Assembly (NCBI GenBank): GCA_007116105.1
Contig: SKJA01000127.1
Location: 1 to 6,785, forward strand
Length of the DNA stretch: 6,785 nucleotides
Reading direction: 5' to 3'
Origin: Candidatus Izemoplasma sp.
Lineage (GTDB): Bacteria; Bacillota_I; Bacilli_A; Izemoplasmatales; Izemoplasmataceae
Part shown: positions 1-4,836 of the stretch, one piece after another
Position numbering within the stretch: position 1 is the first letter of the stretch
Layout: each line of letters starts with the position of its first letter
Notes under the pieces: model-generated
What the model saw: only the letters and a program-made list of their open reading frames with translations
Told to the model about the DNA's origin: nothing
Databases searched by the model: none
Made by a program: the position numbers and the translations under genes

Positions 1-252
1 GCTCGCCTATACGACCGGATGATGCAAGAACAAGCCGAAAAAGAAGGCGCAGAACGTCGCAGTAAAATCGGCACCGGCGATCGAAGCGAAAAAATTAGAA
101 CGTACAATTACCCACAAAACCGTATCACAGACCACCGCATTGGATTCACCATCCAACAACTTGACCGTGTGATGGAAGGAAAACTTGATCCGGTCATCGA
201 GGCTTTAGTTGCGGAAGAACTCAAACGCAAACTTGCCGGCGAAAAGGTTTAG
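1..252 (+). CDS. prfA: Peptide chain release factor 1, C-terminal part (5' end outside window)
   Basis: Release factor 1 recognises UAA and UAG in the ribosomal A site and triggers peptide release. The reading frame is open from base 1 and gives 83 residues before TAG at 250-252; the GGQ and codon-recognition (PxT) regions lie upstream of the window. What remains matches the conserved RF1 tail: a helix ending in GAERRSKIGTGDRSEKIRTYN, then PQNRITDHRIGFT and LDRVMEGKLDPVIEAL. The GTGDRSEKIRTYN and ITDHR blocks are hallmarks of class I release factors, and the VMEGKLD segment fits RF1 rather than RF2. The internal ATG at 19 is not a real start because the homology continues upstream. The stop codon overlaps the ribosome binding site of prmC, whose product methylates this protein, so the two are probably co-transcribed and translationally linked. 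Nothing suggests decay; the truncation is only the window edge. Confidence 0.95.
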   Translation, partial: ARLYDRMMQEQAEKEGAERRSKIGTGDRSEKIRTYNYPQNRITDHRIGFTIQQLDRVMEGKLDPVIEALVAEELKRKLAGEKV

Positions 253-257
253 GAGAG
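251..257 (+). promoter_or_regulatory. Ribosome binding site of prmC, overlapping the prfA stop
   Basis: AGGAGAG lies 3 bases upstream of ATG 261 measured from its last base (7-8 from its AGG core) and shares its first two bases with the prfA TAG stop. A ribosome terminating on prfA would sit on this site, which suggests translational coupling between the release factor and its methylase. The pairing to anti-Shine-Dalgarno is seen; the coupling is inferred. Confidence 0.8.
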
Positions 258-260
258 CAT

Positions 261-1109
261 ATGCCAACGTATCAGAAAATCTTAAAATTGAACGAGCAGT
301 ACGCGCTGGATAACGACAAAGAACCGTCCGCCATTAAGCGTCTATTGTTGCATCACGCACACATGGAACCTCATGTGTTTTTTACCCGTTTAGAAGATGA
401 AATGCCAAAAGATAACTACAAAGCGTTCATCAAAGATGTGGATTGTCACATCAAACATCATAAACCCATCCAACATCTCATCGGGTATGAAGAATTTTTT
501 GGCTATCCCTTTAAAGTCAACGAACACGTCCTTATACCACGCTTTGAAACGGAAGAATTGGTGGCGTATGTCCTAGATTACATCGACACCGTGTTCCCCA
601 AAGGCAAACCATTAAAAGTGTTAGACATCGGCACAGGCTCAGGGTGTATTGCGCTGACCTTGGCCAAAGAGAACCCCAACCTTCAGGTCACCGCGACCGA
701 CATTTCTGCGGAAGCGTTAGCGGTTGCGGCTTTAAACGCTGAAGCACTCGGTGTTGACGTTCGATTTATTCAAGGCGATTTATTGGAACCTTTACATGGA
801 GAACGTTTTGACATCATCGTCTCAAATCCGCCGTACATTCCAAACGATGAAGTCGTGTTACCCATCGTTAAAAACCATGAACCCCATGTGGCGTTGTTTG
901 GTGGACCAGAAGGATTGGATCTTTATCAAGCCTTACTAAATCAAGCACAAGCGCATCTTCATTCGCCTGCATTAATGGCGTTTGAACACGCTTACGATAA
1001 AGCCAAAGCACTGAAAAAAATGATTAAAAAAGCGCTCCCTAAACAGCGCGTGGAACAGAAGAAAGATATGCAAGGTAAAGATCGTATGACCTTTGTATTC
1101 ATCGACTAG
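261..1109 (+). CDS. prmC: Release factor glutamine N5-methyltransferase PrmC
   Basis: PrmC transfers a methyl group from S-adenosylmethionine to the glutamine of the GGQ motif in release factors 1 and 2, raising termination efficiency. The 282-residue product has the family's usual length and order. There is an N-terminal helical substrate-binding region (about 1-85), then IPRFETEEL at 92-100, which corresponds to the IPRPxTE motif. The SAM-binding motif I VLDIGTGSGC lies at 120-129, and the catalytic NPPY at 189-192 is followed by IPNDEV. The C-terminal half is a Rossmann-type methyltransferase fold, ending with a GKDRMTFVFI strand. The start is fixed by a Shine-Dalgarno sequence (AGGAGAG, 251-257) just before ATG 261; this site overlaps the prfA stop codon, only 8 bases upstream. 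Many Bacillota carry a Sua5/TsaC gene next; here topA follows from its own promoter. The identification rests on the motifs and on the prfA neighbour and is secure. Confidence 0.96.
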   Translation: MPTYQKILKLNEQYALDNDKEPSAIKRLLLHHAHMEPHVFFTRLEDEMPKDNYKAFIKDVDCHIKHHKPIQHLIGYEEFFGYPFKVNEHVLIPRFETEELVAYVLDYIDTVFPKGKPLKVLDIGTGSGCIALTLAKENPNLQVTATDISAEALAVAALNAEALGVDVRFIQGDLLEPLHGERFDIIVSNPPYIPNDEVVLPIVKNHEPHVALFGGPEGLDLYQALLNQAQAHLHSPALMAFEHAYDKAKALKKMIKKALPKQRVEQKKDMQGKDRMTFVFID

Positions 1110-1138
1110 GGTGTGTCACATAGCTTGACACCCTTTTT
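1109..1138 (+). terminator. Intrinsic terminator of prfA-prmC
   Basis: A hairpin with arms GGGTGTGTCA (1109-1118) and TGACACCC (1126-1133) forms 8 base pairs with a two-base bulge (GT, 1115-1116) and a 7-base loop. It is followed directly by five T residues (1134-1138). The hairpin starts on the last base of the prmC stop codon. It is short and bulged, so termination may be partial. Its 3' arm contains most of the topA -35 box, so terminator and promoter share bases. Confidence 0.7.
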
Positions 1139-1153
1139 ATCTTAAGGCATAAT
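1125..1153 (+). promoter_or_regulatory. SigmaA-type promoter of topA
   Basis: A perfect -35 box TTGACA (1125-1130) is followed after exactly 17 bases by CATAAT (1148-1153), a 5-of-6 match to the -10 consensus. The expected start of transcription is near 1160, leaving a leader of only about 15 bases that is nearly filled by the Shine-Dalgarno sequence GGAGG (1164-1168), 7 bases before the ATG. This would let topA be expressed apart from prfA-prmC. The start point is predicted from spacing. Confidence 0.8.
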
Positions 1154-1175
1154 ATCAGCCATTGGAGGCGTTGCT

Positions 1176-3230
1176 ATGAAAAGATTGGTCATTGTGGAAT
1201 CCCCCACGAAATCCTCAACCATTAAACAATACTTAGGGGAGAACTATGAAGTACTCTCGTCTAAAGGTCATATTCGTGATTTAGCCATCACCAATGTGGG
1301 TGGGTTAGGGCTTGACATCGAAAACGATTTTGCGCCCATTTATACGACCTTAAAAGATAAACAAACCATCGTCAAGCAACTCCAAAAAGCTGCGAAACAA
1401 GCCGATGAAATCTATCTTGCGACCGACCCCGACCGCGAAGGGGAAGCCATCAGTTGGCACTTAAAAGAAGTGCTTGATCTCAAAGACAAGCCTTACTATC
1501 GGGTTATTTTTAATGAAATCACGAAACCTGCGGTGACGTACGCGTTAGAACATCCTAAAGACATTGATGAAGGTCTGGTCTCCTCTCAAGAAACCCGTCG
1601 GATTTTAGACCGGATTATTGGGTTTAAACTGAGCAAACTGTTGCAAAACAAGATCAAATCTAAATCGGCCGGTCGTGTTCAAAGCGTGGCTTTGAAACTG
1701 TTGGTTGAACGTGAGAAAGAAATTCAAGCGTTTAAAAGTGAAGAGTATTGGAAACTTACCGTACGGTTTGAAGGCTTTGAAGCTGAACTGAGTAAACTCA
1801 ACGACAAAAAACCAAAACTTCCCAACGAACAAGCCACTCAAGATGTCATTGACGGCTTAGCAAAAGATTATCTTGTCACTTCGCTTGAAAGTAAAGATCG
1901 TCAACGACAGTCAAAACCACCGTTCATTACCTCCACCTTACAACAAGAAGCCTCAAACAAACTCAACATGGGCGGTCAACGGACCATGATTGTCGCTCAA
2001 AAACTCTATGAAGGCATCGAAGTCGGCAAAGAAACGGTCGGATTGATCACCTATATGAGAACCGACTCCATTCGCTTATCCCAAGCGTTCATCACCCCGG
2101 CGATGAGTCACATTGAAACCACTTATGGGAAACAGTACTTAGGTAAACCTAAGGTTAAAACCAGTAAAAACGCTCAAGACGCCCATGAAGCCATTCGTCC
2201 AACCCATTTAGAGTACACCCCTGAAAGCATCAAAAAGTATCTGGGTCGTGATGAGTATCGCGTCTACAAAATGATTTACGAACGCGCGTTAGCTTCCTTG
2301 ATGGCTCCAGCTCTTATCCAAGGGACAACGCTGGTTTTAAGCAATGGTCCAGCGACCTTTAAAGCCACCGCACAAGCACTTGTGTTTGATGGGTACTTAA
2401 AAGTGTATGGCGACTATGAAACCGTTGAAGCCACCACCTTGCCAGAGTTTAAAGTGGATGCGCGTTTAACAGCCCAAGAAATTTTGCCCAGTCAACATTT
2501 CACCCAACCACCCCCACGCTACACCGAAGCCAAACTGATCAAAACCATGGAACAAATCGGCATTGGCCGTCCAAGTACCTATGCGACCATCATTGCCACA
2601 CTCAAAAAACGCGCGTACGTCACGCTCGACGATAAAAAATTCGTGCCCACCGAACAAGGCATGTTAACAGTGGAGCAACTCGAAGCGTTCTTTGACAAGT
2701 TCATCGATGTAGAGTACACCGCTAAAATGGAAGAAACGCTCGATGAAATTGCCCGCAAAGAAGCCGAACAAGTGGCCATCATTCGAGAATTTTACGATGA
2801 GTTTATGCCGATGCTCGATGACGCAAAACAAAACATGAAGAAAAAAGAACCCAAAGTCACCGGCGAGCCATGCCCACAATGTGGTGCACCGATGGTATAC
2901 CGTGAGTCCCGCTATGGTATGTTTGAAGCGTGTAGTGCCTACCCAGAATGCAAATACATCAAACAAGATGAAACCAAAGAAACGCCTGTGGAAACAGGCA
3001 TCACCTGTCCTGTGTGTCAAAAAGGCACCATTGTTGAACGGACCGCAAAGAAAGGTCGCAACAAAGGAAACACCTTTTATGCATGCAACAACTTCCCTAA
3101 ATGTAAAACCATTTTACGTGGTAAACCCACAGGTGAGTTATGTGATGATTGCGTTCAGCCGATGGTTGAGTTAAGCAGCGGCGAGATTGTGTGCAACGAT
3201 CCTGAAGCGTGCGCGAAAGCAAAAGACTGA
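1176..3230 (+). CDS. topA: DNA topoisomerase I (type IA)
   Basis: Topoisomerase I relaxes negatively supercoiled DNA by nicking one strand through a 5'-phosphotyrosine link and passing the other strand; it balances gyrase in the nucleoid. The 684-residue product is full length for the Bacillota type. The Toprim domain opens with KRLVIVESPTK (catalytic E8) and carries the metal-binding triad in DPDRE (D84, D86, E88). The nucleophile is Y293 in LITYMRTDS (290-298). The IGRPSTYA segment is the conserved block of the central domain. Three four-cysteine zinc fingers close the protein: C566/C569/C586/C592, C611/C614/C637/C643 and C656/C659/C673/C679; they help bind single-stranded DNA and, in known cases, RNA polymerase. 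No key residue is missing. The start ATG 1176 follows a good GGAGG site and gives the canonical N terminus. The stop is TGA, which shows that TGA is not read as tryptophan. The gene appears to be its own transcription unit. Confidence 0.98.
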   Translation: MKRLVIVESPTKSSTIKQYLGENYEVLSSKGHIRDLAITNVGGLGLDIENDFAPIYTTLKDKQTIVKQLQKAAKQADEIYLATDPDREGEAISWHLKEVLDLKDKPYYRVIFNEITKPAVTYALEHPKDIDEGLVSSQETRRILDRIIGFKLSKLLQNKIKSKSAGRVQSVALKLLVEREKEIQAFKSEEYWKLTVRFEGFEAELSKLNDKKPKLPNEQATQDVIDGLAKDYLVTSLESKDRQRQSKPPFITSTLQQEASNKLNMGGQRTMIVAQKLYEGIEVGKETVGLITYMRTDSIRLSQAFITPAMSHIETTYGKQYLGKPKVKTSKNAQDAHEAIRPTHLEYTPESIKKYLGRDEYRVYKMIYERALASLMAPALIQGTTLVLSNGPATFKATAQALVFDGYLKVYGDYETVEATTLPEFKVDARLTAQEILPSQHFTQPPPRYTEAKLIKTMEQIGIGRPSTYATIIATLKKRAYVTLDDKKFVPTEQGMLTVEQLEAFFDKFIDVEYTAKMEETLDEIARKEAEQVAIIREFYDEFMPMLDDAKQNMKKKEPKVTGEPCPQCGAPMVYRESRYGMFEACSAYPECKYIKQDETKETPVETGITCPVCQKGTIVERTAKKGRNKGNTFYACNNFPKCKTILRGKPTGELCDDCVQPMVELSSGEIVCNDPEACAKAKD

Positions 3231-3349
3231 TTTGGTCAATCACTTGGTAACAAATTGATAGTAATTTTTAATAAATCGATAATCCTAAAATTAAATTGTT
3301 ATAAAAGTACTTAAATTGCACTAAATTTATGACTTTTTAAAGCACAGCG
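3231..3349 (+). other. AT-rich non-coding stretch downstream of topA
   Basis: This first part of the 311-base topA-ftsY gap has no open reading frame of note on either strand and is clearly richer in A and T than the genes around it. A weak hairpin just after topA (TCAAT 3236-3240 with ATTGA 3254-3258, inner TTG/CAA closing a GTAA loop), followed by T5 at 3265-3269, may be a poor topA terminator; no stronger one is visible. The AT-rich bases just upstream of the -35 box at 3350 could act as an UP element. Both roles are inference. Confidence 0.4.
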
Positions 3350-3389
3350 TTGACACGATTTAAGAATTTGTGCTATCATTAAGTGCAAT
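3315..3389. repeat. Nested inverted repeats flanking the small-RNA promoter
   Basis: ATTGCACT (3315-3322) is repeated exactly in inverted form as AGTGCAAT (3382-3389). Inside lie ATGA (3329-3332) with TCAT (3376-3379) and AGCACA (3341-3346) with TGTGCT (3369-3374), all in nested order. The -35 box lies between the inner arms, and the -10 box overlaps the right-hand inner arms. The gaps are unequal on the two sides, so it is not a clean long hairpin. It could be an operator pair for a regulator, an RNA structure in topA read-through transcripts, or chance in an AT-rich region. Confidence 0.45.
3350..3379 (+). promoter_or_regulatory. Strong extended -10 promoter for the predicted small RNA
   Basis: A perfect -35 TTGACA (3350-3355) is followed after 18 bases by TATCAT (3374-3379), a 5-of-6 -10 match. 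TG at 3371-3372 makes an extended -10 (TGCTATCAT). The start of transcription is predicted at about 3386, exactly at the foot of the first hairpin of the RNA. No coding region begins within the distance before the terminator at 3461, so the promoter seems to serve a non-coding transcript. Confidence 0.75.
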
Positions 3390-3490
3390 CGAAAGATTGT
3401 AAAGACTTATCCCTTACATAGCATGGTGAATAACTAGATTATTCACACATCCCCTTCCTTAATCCGCCGCGAGGCGGATTTTCCCTTTTT
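3386..3490 (+). ncRNA. Predicted small RNA of about 105 nt, family not recognised
   Basis: A strong promoter upstream and a strong terminator downstream bracket a segment without a reading frame. Three hairpins follow in order. The first is CAATC-GAAA-GATTG (3386-3399) with a GNRA loop, extendable by G-U and U-A pairs. The second is GTGAATAA-CTAGA-TTATTCAC (3426-3446), with ATG/CAT (3423-3425/3448-3450) extending the stem past one bulged A. The third is the terminator at 3461-3480. Unpaired between them are ATCCCTT (3409-3415) and ATCCCCTTCCTT (3449-3460), pyrimidine segments complementary to Shine-Dalgarno-like sequences. This layout recalls the C-rich regulatory RNAs of Bacillota such as RoxS/RsaE, but I see no sequence homology and do not assign a family. 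The SRP RNA domain IV signature is absent despite the SRP genes next door. The alternative is a leader of ftsY with early termination; no sequence that could act as an antiterminator against the AATCCGCC arm is visible, which favours a free-standing RNA. Confidence 0.6.
3461..3490 (+). terminator. Strong intrinsic terminator upstream of ftsY
   Basis: AATCCGCC (3461-3468) and GGCGGATT (3473-3480) form a perfect 8-bp, GC-rich stem closed by a GCGA (GNRA) loop, followed by TTCCCTTTTT. A weaker second hairpin, CCCT (3483-3486) with AGGG (3493-3496), is followed by six T residues (3497-3502) and may serve as a tandem back-up. The T-runs lie only on the plus-strand side, so it stops rightward transcription: that of the small RNA and any topA read-through. 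Confidence 0.85.
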
Positions 3491-3503
3491 ATAGGGTTTT
3501 TTC

Positions 3504-3531
3504 TTGAGGGTCTTGGTGGGTATGATATAAT
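3504..3531 (+). promoter_or_regulatory. Extended -10 promoter of the ftsY-ylxM-ffh operon
   Basis: A perfect -10 TATAAT (3526-3531) is preceded by TG at 3523-3524, making a full extended -10. A partial -35, TTGAGG (3504-3509), lies 16 bases upstream. The predicted start of transcription is about 3538, giving a leader of only 10-13 bases to ftsY. The promoter follows directly on the tandem terminators, which insulate the operon from upstream transcription. Confidence 0.8.
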
Positions 3532-3550
3532 AACGTGGGAAGTGATGATG

Positions 3551-4513
3551 ATGGGCTTTTTCAAAGCGTTATTTCAAACAAAACAACAAAAGAAACAAGC
3601 ACAAAAATATCGCATCGGTATGGCAAAAGCACGAGACTCAGTGTTTGGTGAACTGGCACAGATGCTCAAAAACAACCGTCTTGATGAGGCCTTTTTCGAG
3701 GCGCTTGAAGAGCTTTTTATCTTTGCGGATATGGGCGTAGACACGGCTTTAACATTGGTGAGTGATTTACGTGAAAAGCTCCCAAAACAAGGACTCCAAG
3801 ACGCAGATGAGTTAAAAGAAAAAATCGTGGAGACCCTCTTCGATCACTACGTTAAAGATGACGTTGTGGATACCAACCTATACTTAAAAGGGGCCCCTTC
3901 AGTCTTTTTGTTTGTGGGTGTCAATGGTGTGGGTAAAACAACCACCATTGGAAAAGTAGCGAAACAACTCAGCGACCAAGGCAAAAAAGTGATGCTGGTG
4001 GCGGGCGACACATTTCGTGCTGGAGCGATCCATCAGTTGAGCATATGGGCACAGCGTACAGGCAGTGCTTTTTACGCTAAAGATGAAGGCTCCGACCCAT
4101 CGAGTGTGATGTTTGAAGCCATCGCGAAAGCAAAACTAGAAGGCATCGACGTGTTGTTGTGTGATACGGCTGGAAGATTACAAAACAAAAAGAACTTGAT
4201 GGAAGAACTGGCCAAAATGCGCCGCGTCATCGAACGTGAAATTGAAGGTGCACCCCACGAAACATTGCTTGTCTTAGATGCTACGACAGGACAGAACGGA
4301 TTATCTCAAGCGAAGATTTTTGATGAAGTCACCAATCTCACTGGGTTGATTTTGACGAAGCTCGATGGCTCTGCCAAAGGTGGCATTGCTTTAGCCATTA
4401 AAGATCAGTTTGACATTCCAATCAAACTTGTTGGGTTAGGTGAAAAAGTCGACGACTTAATCTATTTTGACATTGAAGATTACATCTATGCCCTCTTAGC
4501 GGACGTGTTCTAA
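3551..4513 (+). CDS. ftsY: Signal recognition particle receptor FtsY
   Basis: FtsY is the membrane-associated GTPase that receives the SRP-ribosome complex; it and Ffh activate each other's GTP hydrolysis as the nascent chain passes to the Sec translocon. From ATG 3551 the protein has 320 residues: a short basic, amphipathic N terminus (MGFFKALFQTKQQKK), then the N domain helices and the G domain. Motifs are the P-loop GVNGVGKTTT (123-132), DTFRAGA (153-159), DTAGR (205-209), TKLDG (269-273) and GLGEKVDDL near the end. The long acidic A domain of enterobacterial FtsY is absent, as is usual in Bacillota. The start is ambiguous: GTG 3542 and ATG 3545, 3548 and 3551 are consecutive codons. I chose 3551 because the family typically begins MGFF, and the weak ribosome binding site GGGAAG (3537-3542) is then spaced by 8 bases. 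The stop TAA shares its last base with the ylxM start. Confidence 0.96.
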   Translation: MGFFKALFQTKQQKKQAQKYRIGMAKARDSVFGELAQMLKNNRLDEAFFEALEELFIFADMGVDTALTLVSDLREKLPKQGLQDADELKEKIVETLFDHYVKDDVVDTNLYLKGAPSVFLFVGVNGVGKTTTIGKVAKQLSDQGKKVMLVAGDTFRAGAIHQLSIWAQRTGSAFYAKDEGSDPSSVMFEAIAKAKLEGIDVLLCDTAGRLQNKKNLMEELAKMRRVIEREIEGAPHETLLVLDATTGQNGLSQAKIFDEVTNLTGLILTKLDGSAKGGIALAIKDQFDIPIKLVGLGEKVDDLIYFDIEDYIYALLADVF

Positions 4514-4836
4514 TGGACAGTTTACTCAAGCACGACCGGATCAATCAACTGTTAAGTCATTACAAGGGATTGTTGACAGACAAACAACAACGCATTTTAG
4601 AATACTATTATGAAGACGATTATTCCTTACAAGAAATTGCGGAGATTCTATCGATCTCGCGCAATGCTGTTCATGACCATTTGAAAAAAGCGCAAGAGAA
4701 AATGGAAGAGTACGATGCAGTCCTACGTTTAACCACGCTCTCCATCGACCGCAACCAATGGCTTGAAGCACTTGAACAAACCCCCTTAACCGACACACAA
4801 AAACAGATTCTTGAACACTTGAAGAAGGTGATTTAA
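4513..4836 (+). CDS. ylxM: YlxM-type helix-turn-helix protein of the SRP operon
   Basis: This 107-residue protein matches the YlxM/UPF0122 family, which is almost always encoded next to ffh. In streptococci the family has been reported to bind SRP components and modulate their GTPase activity; the function here is inferred from that. The sequence shows a sigma-70 region 4-like helix-turn-helix, LTDKQQRILEYYYEDDYSLQEIAEILSIS then RNAVHDHLKKAQ (about residues 21-60), followed by helices that resemble a second short repeat (LTDTQKQILEHLKK, about 92-105). No signal peptide or membrane segment is present. The start ATG 4513 overlaps the ftsY stop by one base (TAATG), and no good Shine-Dalgarno sequence precedes it, so translation probably depends on ribosomes finishing ftsY. 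The stop codon abuts the ffh start with no gap. Confidence 0.93.
   Translation: MDSLLKHDRINQLLSHYKGLLTDKQQRILEYYYEDDYSLQEIAEILSISRNAVHDHLKKAQEKMEEYDAVLRLTTLSIDRNQWLEALEQTPLTDTQKQILEHLKKVI
4825..4832 (+). promoter_or_regulatory. Ribosome binding site of ffh inside the end of ylxM
   Basis: AAGGTGAT pairs over its AGGTGAT part with the 3' end of 16S rRNA and ends 4 bases before ATG 4837. It lies within the last ylxM codons. It gives ffh its own good initiation signal, unlike ylxM, and supports 4837 as the start. Confidence 0.7.

Noticed and set aside
2664..3020. Minus-strand open frame of 118 codons opposite topA
   Set aside because: It lies opposite the conserved topA C-terminal region and zinc fingers, shows no recognisable family, and has no promoter or ribosome binding site; it is a shadow of topA codon use.
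3236..3269. Rho-independent terminator for topA
   Set aside because: The hairpin has only 5+3 base pairs, AT-rich and interrupted, and the T-run is offset by six bases. It is mentioned in the gap description but is too weak to list on its own.
3423..3437. Tiny reading frame ATG GTG AAT AAC TAG in the small RNA
   Set aside because: Only four codons, no ribosome binding site, and fully inside a hairpin stem.
3386..3490. SRP RNA (ffs/scRNA) next to the SRP protein genes
   Set aside because: Size and location are tempting, but the conserved domain IV features (GGAA-type apical loop with the flanking asymmetric AGCA/AGG internal loop) are absent, and the RNA folds into three separate short hairpins rather than one long rod.
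3386..3541. Riboswitch or attenuator controlling ftsY
   Set aside because: No upstream segment complementary to the terminator arm AATCCGCC was found to act as an antiterminator, no known aptamer consensus was recognised, and ftsY has its own extended -10 promoter after the terminator.
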